Below are positions 22,840-34,500 of a stretch of 64,000 nt of DNA, one piece after another. The translations under genes were made by a program, and so were the position numbers. Origin of the DNA: Rhipidocladum racemiflorum (Eukaryota; Streptophyta; Magnoliopsida; Poales; Poaceae). Position 1 is the first letter of the stretch. Every line of letters begins with the position of its first letter. The notes under the pieces are model-generated. The model saw only the letters and a list, made by a program, of their open reading frames with translations, did no database searches and had not been told where the DNA came from. The stretch is taken from the NCBI GenBank assembly GCA_036346355.1, contig CM070569.1, positions 58,180,561-58,244,560 of the forward strand, written 5' to 3'.

Positions 22840-23100
22840 CTAGTTACATGCCCGCGCGTTGCTACGAAAGACAAAATTGATAATGAAAAATAAAGATTAA
22901 AAAATAAAAAAAATTATTTCACAAGATCAAACATTTATCTTTAACGCTTCATTTCTTGCGAAAGCTGGCTAATTAAAGCAACGCTTCGTTTCTTGCGTAG
23001 GGCAATTAAGTAGGGCAATTAAGCAGGGCAATTAAGCGGCAATTAATGACGTGGGAAGAACAGACCACTGCCACCAAGTGCTGCTTTAGAATAGTAGAGA
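22840..23100 (-). mobile_element. Non-autonomous Helitron, 261 bp
   Basis: Read on the minus strand it starts TCTCTACTATTC and ends CATGTAACTAG, placed between A and T of the host. It is roughly 90-95% identical by eye to the plus-strand copy at 29230-29488. Both contain repeats of GCTTAATTGCCCT and the phrase CGCAAGAAACGAAGCGTTG. No coding capacity. Confidence 0.85.
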
Positions 23101-24540
23101 TAAGCTGGTTCTATTTTGGTCATTCTATGCCTAATTGCCTAGCTGCCTTTCTCTCCAAAAGAGGATTCTTCGTTTAGTTTTACATCACGACATAAATAAG
23201 TGTTTGTATTGTACGGTAGTACCTCCTTTTGAGCATACACCGCAGGCATTATCAGTTCTATTGTTGATAAGGAAAAAAAATTGGCCCGACACCATATTCA
23301 AACAAATTATGATATGTTTGATGATTCACGAGTAAATCTCAGAGCAAATTTTATTATTTAATTCTTTTTAAAATTTACTTTTATGAATAATGCATCATCC
23401 AACTTATTTCAAATATGGCCCTATTGTCACGTCAACACCTGTGTCGTGACAAGCTACATGTCATACCTCTTAGCAAAAGAAAGAAAAAAGATCTTTTTTT
23501 GCCACTGGTCGTGGCATAGCAAAACAATATTACCAGTCTTCCACACCACTTGGTATGGAGTGGCAGTATTTGATCACGTCACGATGATTGACATGGCAGT
23601 GTTGAAGACTTGGTATGGAGTGGCAGTATTTGATCACGTCACGATGATTGACATGGCAGTGTTGTTTGGTCCAACCGCACGTAATAAAGAAAGTTAGATT
23701 TGAAATAAAGCCGTAAGAGGTTATTAATAAAATAAATTTAAAATGGTTAAATAATAATAAAATTATAAACCTCACTCCTGCTCATTGGGATTTCTACTTT
23801 TATTACGGTATCAATGTCGCTATCCTAAGTCTACTGTTTTTTTTTTCTAAAGTGCACTTAGTACAATACAACCAAAAACCGTAGATACACAGAGCCTACA
23901 TTCGCCGCCCATGTGTTCCTATGTGCTTTGTGGGGAATATATAAATGATATGTGAAAATTGAAAATGTACCTACACCATCCAATTAAGTAACCATGGTTG
24001 ATACGAGTTTACAAACTTACAATAGGTTAAGGAAATATTCATTTTAATTCCAAGGGGGAAAAGAATCACATTTGCATCTGCGAACTCAGTGTTCAACATC
24101 TAGCTATTTCACCTTATTTCTTTGGCCTTGTATCTCTCTTTTCCCCCATCCAAGTTGTGCTTTCTTTATTTTCAGTAATTTAGTAAACCTTTGATTTGAT
24201 CACCTCCATTCGAAGAGAAGAAAGGTTTCTTTGGATGCTAAGAGAAGAAAGGTTTCTTTAGAGTTTAGAATATACTCCAAGATAAAACACCTGAAATTGA
24301 GGTGCACTTTTGTCGTGGGGCCGCCAGCAGGTGTCTGGAAAATGACCGCTCTCGTGTCTCTTTGAGGCCTCATTAACTACTAGTGTCTGGAAAATGACCG
24401 CTCTACCAAGTTTCTTGAACTAAAAATGGCTTTATTAATTACTCGATTAATGCTAAATAACTGTGCATTGATGATCCATGCACGATGCCCCCCGACAACA
24501 ACATACCGTCGTCTCAAATACTCCCTCTGTACATATTTGT
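23101..24540. other. Intergenic, AT-rich, no gene
   Basis: Apart from the 60-bp duplication at 23549, I see no coding sequence or structured repeat that I can support here. Confidence 0.45.
23549..23668. repeat. 60-bp perfect tandem duplication
   Basis: The unit CTTGGTATGGAGTGGCAGTA.. at 23549 is repeated from 23609 with essentially no differences. It includes a TGATCACGTCACGATG stretch. The open frame across it is a by-product. Confidence 0.92.
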
Positions 24541-25135
24541 GAAATTTTTCATATTTGATTCATAAAATAATACAACACTTTCGCGTATTTATAAAAACCC
24601 ACTCATACCCGGGATTTGAAATTTTGGTTATGGCGTATTCGGTTTGCCAGATCTCGAGTATTGCATATTTGCCCCATACTCGGTTTTTAAAAAACCGGGT
24701 ATGGAGGGTTTTTTTTTGTTAGTTAAAATTGTGCAAATAAGCAAAAAAAATAATACTCATACCCGATTTTTCAAAAAACCAGGTATGGGGTATTTTTTTC
24801 GTTAGTCAAAACCGTGCAAATAAGCAAAAAAAAAAAATACCCGGTTTTTCAAAAACCAGGTATGTAGCTCTTTTCCCTATTTTTGTTAGTCAAAATCGTG
24901 CTAAAATAAGCGAAACAAAAAAAACCATACCCGGTTTTTCAAAAATCGGGTATGAGGCAAATACGCAATACCCAAGATCTAGCAAACCGAATACGCCATA
25001 CCCGGAATTTGCATAACCGGAATTTCAAATTTCGGGTACGAGTGGGTTTTTTTGTAAATACACGAAAGTGTTTTATCGTTTTGTGAATACGAGTCAAATC
25101 TTGTATCAAATACGAAAATTTCCCATATTTGTAGG
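24541..25135. mobile_element. Inverted-repeat element with four internal palindromes
   Basis: Left arm (about 24541-24665) and right arm (about 24955-25135) are reverse complements, for example GGCGTATTCGGTTTGCC versus GCAAACCGAATACGCC. Between them are four tandem units of about 84 bp, each with a palindrome of the type CATACCCGGTTTTTC..GGGTATG (24674-24704, 24758-24787, 24838-24864, 24925-24955) and a linker with GTTAGTCAAAA.CGTGCAAATAAGC. A partial Stowaway-like CTCCCTCTGT precedes the left arm at 24531. No transposase and no confirmed target duplication. Confidence 0.65.
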
Positions 25136-25567
25136 ACGAATTTTTTTAATAATTTTATTTGTAAATATATAACATGTTTCACGTTTTAATGTAAAGATTA
25201 GTGTGATATTTCATTTATAACTCTACTAAATATTTATATTTATTTAATATTATCTATATGTATGATTGAATATAGTGCTTAGAGATAATAATTATTTTAG
25301 TTTAATCATTTTCAATAGAGAAAATCTATTATTTGCCATCGAATAAATTCTACTTCTATGATTCGCCGCCGAAGAAGTGATTGTCCATTCTATGCCATCA
25401 ATTTCCAAATTTCTTCTACAATATGCCAGCACCGTTGCCTAGCCATCACATTCCCCCGTCAAGCATATTAGATTCTTCGGAAATGCCCAAAACACCCATG
25501 TGCTCATGAAGACATTGCCCACATCGTAGAGACGTACACACAAGACACAACCCGCATCCATCCTATC

Positions 25568-25986
25568 GGAAAAAATGCTCAAATATACAACTTGGAAATA
25601 GAAAATTACAAAAATATACAACATGAAAAAAAATTAGCAGAAATGACGTGGCGGCCGCCACACCACACGGTGGTAGCCAGGTGTCACGCCCGCGTTAGCG
25701 CCCGCAGCCCGCCTTCGCCGTGATTCTGGCTGCCGTCTTGGCGTGGCGGCACCTTTCTTTCTTCGGCACATGCAGCGCATTTCCCTGGCTCCTATGCAAT
25801 CGCTCGGTCGAAAAATCAGAGAAAAACTAAAAAAAAGGTAAAGGGGGTGACGTGGCACTGCGGCGTGGTGCGTGGCGGCCGCCACATGGCGCGGCGTCAG
25901 CCTGTGGTATTTTTGCAAAAAAAATTTCTTGTTGTATATTTTTTATATTTACTATTTATCAGTTGTATATTTGAGCATTTTTTTCC
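25568..25986. mobile_element. Mutator-type MITE, 419 bp
   Basis: The ends GGAAAAAATGCTCAAATATA and TATATTTGAGCATTTTTTTCC are long inverted repeats. The flanks carry the identical 10-bp string CCATCCTATC (25558-25567 and 25987-25996), compatible with the 9-10 bp duplications of Mutator-like elements. The inside is GC-rich and itself partly palindromic around ACGTGGCGGCCGCCAC (about 25650 and 25870). Confidence 0.8.
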
Positions 25987-25996
25987 CCATCCTATC

Positions 25997-28713
25997 CCCC
26001 GGATAAACCCTTGGAGTGTAGATGGAAATAAATCTTTGCACTACTCTAAGCCTAAATCTATATCAGTGAGGTAGACACCAATTCAAAGTTCTTATTAGTA
26101 AAACACATAAAAAGTGTAAAGGTGCCTTATTGATTCACAAAAATGTACTGCGGGTCTGCATCTAATAGTGCCTCAAACCAGCTTGAAGGTGCCTCAATGG
26201 CTCTTACCCTTCCAATCTTAAGGGGAGGGGGAAATGCAAGAGGAAACCCTAGTTGCAGGACAGCCCATCCAATGGAACTAGCTAGAGGCAAGAAGAGACC
26301 ACCACCAGATAGCCAATCCATGTAGAGTAGAAGCAAGAAGTTGATAGTTGATTGATTCCATCTCTTGGAATCTCTTACTTGCTGTCAATGCGGACCTTAT
26401 TTCAAGTTGATAGTTGATTGATCCCATCTCTTGGAATCTTACTTGTTGTCAATGTGGACCTTATTGTCATGTGAAATGTACTTGTAGTGTTTTGTACTTT
26501 TGTGAACTATTTGTTTCATGTCCTATTATGTTGAGGATTTTGGACATGTAATATCAAATTATGCATTTGTATCGCCTATAATGGTTCATGCGCTCTCATG
26601 TCAAATTATGCATTGATAATATTATCGAGTTGTATGCTATATCTTGTTGCGCATATCTCTGCCCACATGCCAAGAAAAAATTGTCATTACAGTGATACAT
26701 GATGTTCATAATATACATAGCTAGGACGGCAAATAATAGAACTAGAAGAATGGCAAATAATGGAAGTCTCATGGAGGGAAATGTGATATCAAAGGGTAAA
26801 ACCGTCTTTTCTCATGTCCTAAGAGAGGAAATGTACCAGCCATGGAAACTGTTGGCATAGAATGGACAAACATTTATTCAGTGGCGAATCGTAGGCCACA
26901 TAAAAAAAGTCATCTGACGGATTTACCGAGATAAGTTGTGACGGAGGTGTCCCATCCCCTCTGCTGGGCTTCTTGCCCCCTATCGATCGAAAACCCGGTC
27001 ACCGTAAGCATAGAGCCAACGGAATCTTCTCTGTTCGTCTCACGTGCGCGAGGCTCGCTCCACCTCAACTTACATCGTACTCTCTCTGTCCAAATTTATA
27101 AGAGCTGTTGGCCGGAGCTAATCTGTAGCCGTCTCAACCTGTGCTAGCTAGCTAGGGCCAATACACACGATGCCAACCGCCAACGTCAGTCCAATGGGGG
27201 TTTCACTCTCGCCGTACGTTACGTACGTGCCTATCTGCAGTGTTTTCTCCGCTCGTTCCTCCCATCTCTTGTTGATTGCTGCGCCTTACCGTATTAATTT
27301 CGAGTGGTTTTTTTCGCCAGCACAGCGGCAAGAAGACAAGATGCAAGTGCGAGCGAGAACACGTGAAGCTGGGTGCGATCGCCATGTTAGGGTAAGCTGA
27401 GAACAAGGCCGTTCTCTCGAGGGCAAATCCATTCTCGATCTGCGTATATAGGGCTATAGGCTAGCTAGGCGTTTCTTCACGACCAAGTGGAAACATGCAT
27501 CCATCCCAGAGTGGCGCATTATGGGGGGGCCGGTCACGATGCGTCGATCGTGAGATATTTGCTATCCCAACAATCCGCCGGGACCACGCGTAGGCGGTAG
27601 ACTAGCTAGTGTCGATTTGGCCCCACGGAGACCTTTTCTGTGGCCTAAAGCCGCGCCATTTTGGAGGGGGAAACAAGCAACTTTTAAGCTAAACCGGCCG
27701 GGTCATTCTTTTCTAGCTCGAAAGATTCCTCTTTACTACTACACGACCACCACCATCGTATCCCGGCTGTTTGGTTGCTTCTCTCGCGAGCCTGCCCGTT
27801 CCACTCAGCCAGGCTGATGGGATACAGGATGCGCAGATGCAGAGACGGTGTTTGGTTGAGTGTTTAGGAGGCAGATATTTTGAAATTTATATAGCAAATG
27901 TGGTCTAGTTTTGTTCGAAAAAATGTTAGGAACCCATTTTTGAAATCGGTTCGGTAATCGGAGATACTAATCAAAAGATATAAACAAAAAGAAAAGAAAA
28001 AAGAAACTTACATACCCACGTGGCACCACATGCATGGTTGACAGTGGCCCCTTGCGCAGAATACGAGGCTGCATCCAGAGATACGCCCATTTTCTACATA
28101 TCTCCAAAGCCAGGCTGCATGGAGAATCTTGTATCCAGAGAGCCAGGCTCAAAACTAGATGCAGGCAACCAAACACGAGAATAATAGCAAAGCTCACAAC
28201 AGATTAATATTAATAAGCTAAGAGTAATCTTGTATAATATCTATCTATAAAATTTGTCTCTAAATATTATGTAATAATCTTTTCTCTCTTGTACATAAAT
28301 AATCTTATTATGTTCTCATGTAAACTTGGTTACTACTAAATAAGAACCAGCTCTCTTCTCCTCTCTCTTTTCTCACCCTTCTATCTATATAGATCAAAGA
28401 TTTGAGGTTGTCTAATCGTACTACCCTAAGTTGTTTTTGGTGGTTTTAACCTTTTGTTTTCAACTTGGGGCACGAAAACAACGTTGTGATGTTCCCGATT
28501 GATGTCGACTAGTGCATGTCTTGGTGGTTCACAATTACTAGACTAGTTGCAAGATGGATTGGTTATTGAAAGCTGCACCTCTAGCTAATCTAGTGATGAG
28601 TAGCATTTCAAGCTTGCAAGATATGTCGTCAAAAATGCCAACCAGATTTTCTTGACCACTAACCTTTATGCATAGGGTACTGCAAACTCAAATATGTGAT
28701 GCCTGTGCATGCA

Positions 28714-28716
<3 letters not shown>
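25997..28716. other. Intergenic, no gene recognised
   Basis: A direct duplication of about 66 bp (AGTTGATAGTTGATTGAT.CC.., about 26337 and 26404) is present. A possible MITE is marked by TGTTTGGTTGC near 27768 and GCAACCAAACA near 28165. Sequence around 26740-26890 mirrors 25330-25440 in part (TTTGCCAT / ATGGCAAA themes), so a larger old element may enclose the Mutator-type MITE. Short open frames show no known domain. Confidence 0.4.
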
Positions 28717-28797
<81 letters not shown>

Positions 28798-28814
28798 TAT
28801 ATATATATATATAT
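28717..28814. repeat. (CT)n then (TA)n microsatellite
   Basis: A run of CT dinucleotides (28717-28736) is followed by a run of about 38 TA dinucleotides, ending where the inverted-repeat element at 28815 begins. Confidence 0.95.
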
Positions 28815-29194
28815 AGGCAACATATTTGGTGCAAACCTCCTTTACCGTGAAAACCACGTGTAAAAGTTTTAAAAAATTATCAAAAAATTACCATACATAG
28901 GGGAAGTGATGTTCTACAACCCTGTAAAATTTGAAAACCAAACTCAATCGCATTTGGAAGATATGAAAAAGACAAATTGCAAAATGAATAGTGCTAAACA
29001 GTGAAAAATCACTATTCATACTGAATTTGTCTTTTTCATATCTTTCAAATGCGATTGAGTTTGGTCTTCAAATTTTACAGGGTTGTAGAACATCACCTCC
29101 CCTACGTATGATAATTTTTTGAGAATTTTTCAAAACTTTTAAACTTGGTTTTCACGGAGTTTTCACGGTAAAGGGGGTTTGCACTGAATATGCC

Positions 29195-29199
<5 letters not shown>
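28815..29199. mobile_element. Palindromic element inserted in a TA microsatellite
   Basis: Left and right halves are near-perfect reverse complements around a short centre near 29000 (AGTGAAAAATCACT). Landmarks are TTTACCGTGAAAAC at the left and GTTTTCACGGTAAA at the right, with GGGTTGTAGAACATCA on the right mirrored by TGATGTTCTACAACCC on the left. TA repeats flank both ends (28737-28814 and 29200-29229). A diverged partial relative is at about 57655-57840. No coding capacity. Confidence 0.75.
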
Positions 29200-29229
<30 letters not shown>

Positions 29230-29232
<3 letters not shown>

Positions 29233-29487
29233 ACTATTCTAAAGCAGCACTTGGTGGCAGTGGTCCGTTCTTTCCACGTCATTAATTGCCGCTTAATTGC
29301 CCTGCTTAATTGTCCTGCTTAATTGTCCTACGCAAGAAACGAAGCGTTGCTTTAATTAGCTTGCTTTCGCAAGAAACAAAGCGTTAAAGATAGATGTTTG
29401 ATCTTGTGAAATAAATTTGTTTATTTTTTAATCTTTATTTTTCGTTATCAATTTTGTTTTTCGTAGCAACGCACGGGCATGTAACTA

Positions 29488-29488
<1 letters not shown>
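29230..29488 (+). mobile_element. Non-autonomous Helitron, 259 bp, in a TA repeat
   Basis: Begins TCTACTATTC directly after (TA)n and ends GTAACTAG before T (29489), with (TA)n resuming. It is the same family as the minus-strand copy at 22840-23100. The AT target dinucleotide of Helitrons makes a TA run an easy landing site. Confidence 0.85.

Positions 29489-29536
<48 letters not shown>
29489..29536. repeat. (TA)n microsatellite
   Basis: About 23 TA dinucleotides between the Helitron end and the next inverted-repeat element. Confidence 0.95.
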
Positions 29537-29541
<5 letters not shown>

Positions 29542-29712
29542 GGTTCCATACTGTTAGGAGTATGTACTCCCTGCTCCCTATATATTAACCGATATTACGC
29601 AAATAGGAACATATTCCATAAGTGAAAGTTGTTAACTGGTTCCTCTTAATTAGGAAGTTATTATTAACCAAATAAAGGTAGGACGTACATACACCTAGGA
29701 GTACAAAACGGT
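29537..29712. mobile_element. Small inverted-repeat element (GGAGTATGTACTCC type)
   Basis: The left end reads ACGGTTCCATACTGTTAGGAGTA and the right end TACACCTAGGAGTACAAAACGGT, imperfect inverses, next to a TA tract. It appears related to the element at 30364-30725, which has the same CTCCTAGGAGTA core near its end. Superfamily not determined. Confidence 0.5.
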
Positions 29713-29725
29713 CTTTCTATATATA

Positions 29726-29902
29726 GGGGGTGTTTGGCAGAGCTCCAGCTCCACCAAATTCATAGAGTTGTGGAGCTGGAGCTGTTTAGGTGAGTCATCT
29801 TGTTTGTATTTTCAAAAAAAATTATAAACTTAAGTCACTTTATTTCAGTCTACAAGTTTCAGCTCTGAGGTGGAGCTGGGATCTGAAGCTCTGCCAAACA
29901 GT
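29726..29902. mobile_element. Tourist-like MITE (GTTTGGCAGAGCTC family)
   Basis: The ends GTTTGGCAGAGCTCCAGC and GCTCTGCCAAAC are inverted repeats; the interior shares the GATGACTC/GAGTCATC and CAGCTCCA motifs with the copy at 49323-49551, where a TAA duplication is clear. Here the flanks are TA-rich and the duplication cannot be read. Confidence 0.7.
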
Positions 29903-29924
29903 GTATATATATATATATATATAT

Positions 29925-30258
29925 TGATGATCCAAAACGGATATTTTTCCTATGTTTTTGCATGCGAGTTTTTAAAATTTTTAGGGTGTTGAGTTTAATT
30001 AGTTTAAACAAGTTTGAACTGAAACTCAAACTAGAGTTTTCTTTTTGATGGTAGTTTGATTGTAGGTATATATATAAGCAAACCATATGATCTAAATTCG
30101 TTCAAATCTTCGAATTCAAGTATATTTTTTCAAAGGTATGTGTTTCATTTTAATTGTAATAGATGGGTATATACCCCAAGCAGAAATTTTTGAAAAAGTG
30201 TACCCGAATTTAGTGTGAATTTGCGCATTTGAAGTCATGGTGCCCAGGCCCATGATGC
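29925..30258 (+). mobile_element. Uncharacterised repeat family, copy 1, next to (TA)n
   Basis: The segment from TGATGATCCAAAACGG to CCCATGATGC is the reverse complement, with divergence, of 56859-57221. Shared landmarks include a stretch around GAGTTTAATTAGTTTA, an AACTGAAACTCAAAC-like stretch and GTAGGTATATATATAAGCAAACC. Both copies adjoin TA repeats. No coding capacity. Confidence 0.6.
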
Positions 30259-30272
30259 TCCATTCCGTCGTC

Positions 30273-30276
<4 letters not shown>

Positions 30277-30354
<78 letters not shown>
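30277..30354. repeat. (CT)n/(TA)n microsatellite
   Basis: CT dinucleotides (about 30277-30304) pass directly into TA dinucleotides (to about 30354). Confidence 0.95.
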
Positions 30355-30359
<5 letters not shown>

Positions 30360-30363
30360 ATGG

Positions 30364-30725
30364 TTTCATACTCCTAGGAGTACGTACTCCCACCTTCAGT
30401 ATATCTCTTAAATAACGTTGTTATACCTTTTTATCCTTTTGAATATACTCTAATACTAATATATGATACTCCAAAATAAGTTCCATAAAAAATTTCATCA
30501 AAATCCACTCTTTATAGCATAATTTATTTATATACTCCTTTTACATATGAAAAAGGGTATATAGCAAAAAAATAAAGGGCTTCGATGAAGTTTTTTCAAC
30601 CAAAACGTATTGGAGTATTTTAGAATTATTATTAGAGTATACCGAAAGTGATAAAAGAGTATAACATATTTGTTTAAGTGATATATTGGAGGTGGGAGTA
30701 TGTACTCCCGAGAGTACAGAAAAGG
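30364..30725. mobile_element. MITE-like inverted-repeat element next to (TA)n
   Basis: The left arm (CTCCTAGGAGTACGTACTCC..) and right arm (..GGGAGTATGTACTCCCGAGAG) are inverse copies for about 80 bp, including CAGTATATC / GATATATTG and GTTATACC / GTATAAC. Overlapping open frames on the minus strand have no recognisable domain. Confidence 0.6.
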
Positions 30726-31011
30726 CTTCACACACACACACACATAGGAAGCCTCGATTTTCGGTCGATATACCTCGATAATCGCGATATTTGCGTTGTA
30801 CAATTTTTGAATTTTTTTGAATTTAACTAATTTATCGACCGATATTTTATATCGTACCTGCTCGATAAGGACGATTACCGTGACGATATTTAGAGCGTAC
30901 TTGCTAATCTTCCGGCTCTCACAACAATCTCATACATCAGGATGAAAACGAGCTTTTGTATTTTCCTCGTACCTATCTTATATAGATACGTTAGCATGAA
31001 AACGAACTTTC

Positions 31012-31255
31012 TGTTAGACAACCTCGCTATCGAATAGTCCGGGGTTGCCTAATAGATCTAAACTGGAGAACAGAAAGAGAGGGCGAGAGACACAATATGA
31101 GGAGGAACCAGGCCTGCTTTATTATTCTGTATGCTTCTGTGTACAATGGGGTGACCCCCTGCCTCCTATATATAGCGGTTCTGCTTAGAGATAAGGAAGA
31201 GTCCATATCGGATACGAATCCGTTTCCTAACAGGATACGAATCCGTTTCCTAACA
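31012..31255 (-). repeat. 3' LTR of the copia element, 244 bp
   Basis: Contains TATATATAGC and a 23-bp direct duplication at the plus-strand right end (GGATACGAATCCGTTTCCTA repeated). Followed immediately by the polypurine tract complement CTCCCCCTT. Confidence 0.92.
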
Positions 31256-31503
31256 CTCCCCCTTGGACTCTTCACTGCGAGATGCATATGCCTCATTAAA
31301 ACTCCATAAAAACCCAGTGGGAAAAATAATTGGAGAAAGAGTACATAGCACACGCTTGCTGTGTTGCACGGATTGCCTCATCAAAAACCTTATGTAAGAA
31401 AACTTCAATGAAAAACTTACTTAAGGAAAAGAGTACAATCCACCCAAACTTCAATGTTAATCTTCAAGATTTACGTTGGGTACTCAAACTTCATGTTTGA
31501 GAT

Positions 31504-34500
31504 TTATGTAGGAGTATGTGAAAAATCTCCCCCTGAAATATGCACTTCTCTAAGCCTCATCATCCCGATTCCTCTAATACATCTTTCAAAGGAAGATGCC
31601 GGGAGTGACTTAGTGAATAAATCTGCGAGATTTTCACACGACTTAGTATGCAGTATCTTTATCTCGTTCATCTTATGCATTTCATGAGCATAAAAGAACT
31701 TGGGGTTGATATGCTTTGTAAGGTTACTCTTCACATATCCCATTTGTACTTGTGCAACACAAGCTGCATTATCTTCATAGATAATAGTGGGGTTTGTTCC
31801 ATGTTCAGACCACATGACTTCTGGATGTGGTGAACCATTCTTCGAAGCCATGCACATTCCCGAGAGGCTTCATACAATGCAATGATTTCTGAGTGGTTAG
31901 TCGACGTCGAGACAAGAGTCTGCTTAGACGACTTCCAAGAAATTGCCGTTCCACCGCAAAGGAAAACATACCCAGTTTGTGACTTGCCAGTATGCGGGTC
32001 CGATAGGTACCCAGCATCGGCGTAGCCAACTAAATTCAATTCATTGTTTCTTCCGTAAAACAAGCCGAGGTCTTTGCTTCCTTGAAGGTAACGGAAGATG
32101 TCCTTCACCCCTTTCCAATGCCTTTTGGTGGGTTACGCCTTTATCACTGCTAGCAAATTCACTGCCGAACGCAATGTCAGGCCTAGTGCTATTCGCAAGG
32201 TACATGAGCGCTCCAATTGCACTCAAGTATGGGAATTCCGCTCCCGGGACTTCCTCCCCTCTTCTTTAGGCCTGCGGGTCTAGGTCTGCCTTGGAGTGAC
32301 CTTCCGAGCCATTGGGGTCTTTGCGGGTATGCCTTTTCAAAGCCAAATCTCTCCAACACTTTCTGCGTGTAGGATGCTTGGTGTACCAAGATTCCGCCTT
32401 GGACATGTTCAAGCCGCAAGCCTAAACAGAACTTGGTTTTACCCAAGTCTTTCATTTCAAACTCAGATTTCAAGTATGTGCATGCTTCTTCAATTTCCTC
32501 ATCCGTCCCAATGATGTTCAAGTCATCTACATAGACGGAGATTATACAAAATCCATTCGTGGATCGTTGTATAAATACACATGGACAATCTTCATTTGTT
32601 CGTGTAGCCTTTCTTGCAGAGAAAGTCACTTAGCGATTGTACCACATTCTTCCCGATCGCTTGACCCATACAGTGATTTCTCCAATTTCACATCAGTATA
32701 GGTTTCTGTTTGCTCTGTCTTGGTTCGGGATAGGGATACCTTCCGGTACTTTCATGTATATCTCCGAATCCAAGTTTCCATACAAGTATGCTGTGACAAC
32801 ATCCATTAGCTTCATTTTCAACTTCAAGTTGACTACCATTGAGATTAAGTATCTAAAGGTAATTCCACCCATGACCGGAGAATAGGTTTCTTCATAATCA
32901 ACCCTAGGACGTTGAGTGAAACCTTGAACAACAAGCCATGCAATGGTTGTTGCTCTTTTCATAGATTCTCCTATTATTACAAAATTTATGGCCATTTCGT
33001 CATGGTGTGCTTCATGCACTTCTACTTGCTCTTCATTGCTATTTCCCATTCCAGGAGCAAGTTCCTTTAGTTTTTCTCCGCCAATGTGTGCGCACACATT
33101 ATTTCTGGCGGTTTCTTCCAATGGAAGATTCAAATATGGAATTGCCTTTTCCACAGGCTTCTTTCCAGTGCCAGGTCTCAACTGGCTCCCCTTCTTGCTT
33201 TGGGGCATTTTTGTGATTGGCTATGGTAAGTCCTCTTGCCCATTTTTCCCCAGACGTCTCCGGGTACTTTGGGTTTGAGAAGCCGATTTCTGTTCTTTTC
33301 TTTGAGGCCTCTGAACAGGATGAGGATACCTTCGCTTTCTTTGGTATTTCCACCCTCTCTGGTGCATTTCTTGCTGGTATATGCGACTTAACCACGCTCT
33401 TGAGATCACAAAAATGATCAGGCGGTTCATTTGCTAAATTCTGCAAATCGATTGTCTTCTTGACTTCATGATTTGCTTCATTAGTGCGAGGGTCATGCAC
33501 GGGATCCCAATGGAATGCCATATGATTTTCCGGCATTTTTCATCCAATGGTTCATTTCCTCCCTAATGACGGAAAGCGATCCTCGTCAAAAAAAAAAATG
33601 CAATCGGCGAATTGGGTCAGTATGCAAATCTCGATCGTGGGTTCCAAATACGATTATGGATGCATTCTCATAACCAACGTATATCCTGCACTTGCGGAGA
33701 GGGCCCATTGCGATTATTTGTGGGGTGGTATAGGTACATATACCATTCATTCAAATCTTCAGATGACCCATTGCACTAGTTGCATAGTTGAATGGATGTT
33801 GTAGGTCGACGGTCTATAATTGATGAGTCTTTGCTGCGTGCAGATCACGTGTCCCCAACAAGTGTTGGGCAAGTTACAACTCTGCAAGAGCGGTCGGCAA
33901 TGAACTTAATCCTCTTTATTAGTGCTTCACTAGCCCATTTTGCGTATGGACGTGCGGTGCGAGTGCTCAACAGATTATTCCCGTTCTTTGTGCAATAATC
34001 ATCAAATGCCTTGGAAGTGAATTCACCGGCATTGTCCATTCGAATGGACTTCACGCGATGATCGGAAAAGCATTCTTAATTCTCGATGATCTGCGAGATC
34101 AGTTTTTGCGAATGCATGATTCCTTGTTGACAAGAAACATGTATGCGACCATTTCGAGGAAGCATCAATGAGCACCATAAAGTATCGAAGCGGCCACGAC
34201 AAGGGCTGAATCGGACCGCAAATATCCCCTGAATGCGTTCCAGGAATGCAGGGATTTCATGTTGCACTTTCATAACAGAGGGTCTAGTTATTAATTTCCC
34301 GGTGGCACATGCATGGCACACAAAATCTTCGTGATTCGGGAAATTCTTAACATTAATGCCATGACCTTGTGAGTTGTTAACTATATTTTTCATCAATCTC
34401 AGACCAGGATGACCTAATCTACAATGCCATAAAGCAAATAATTCAGAGCTTCTAAAGACAGTCTTCAAAGAAGTATACACTGCGTGTGCATTGATTTTAA

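Noticed and set aside
24674..24955. Regularly spaced palindromes resembling a CRISPR array
   Set aside because: The spacers are themselves repeated, the array lies inside inverted arms, and the DNA is from a plant nucleus; it is a transposon-like repeat.
25330..26890. Possible larger element enclosing the Mutator-type MITE
   Set aside because: The inverse similarity between the two sides (TTTGCCAT, GATTCGCC themes) is patchy and no borders could be fixed.
27768..28180. Possible MITE with TGTTTGGTTGC / GCAACCAAACA ends
   Set aside because: Short matching ends only; the interior does not mirror and no target duplication is visible, so it is mentioned but not called.
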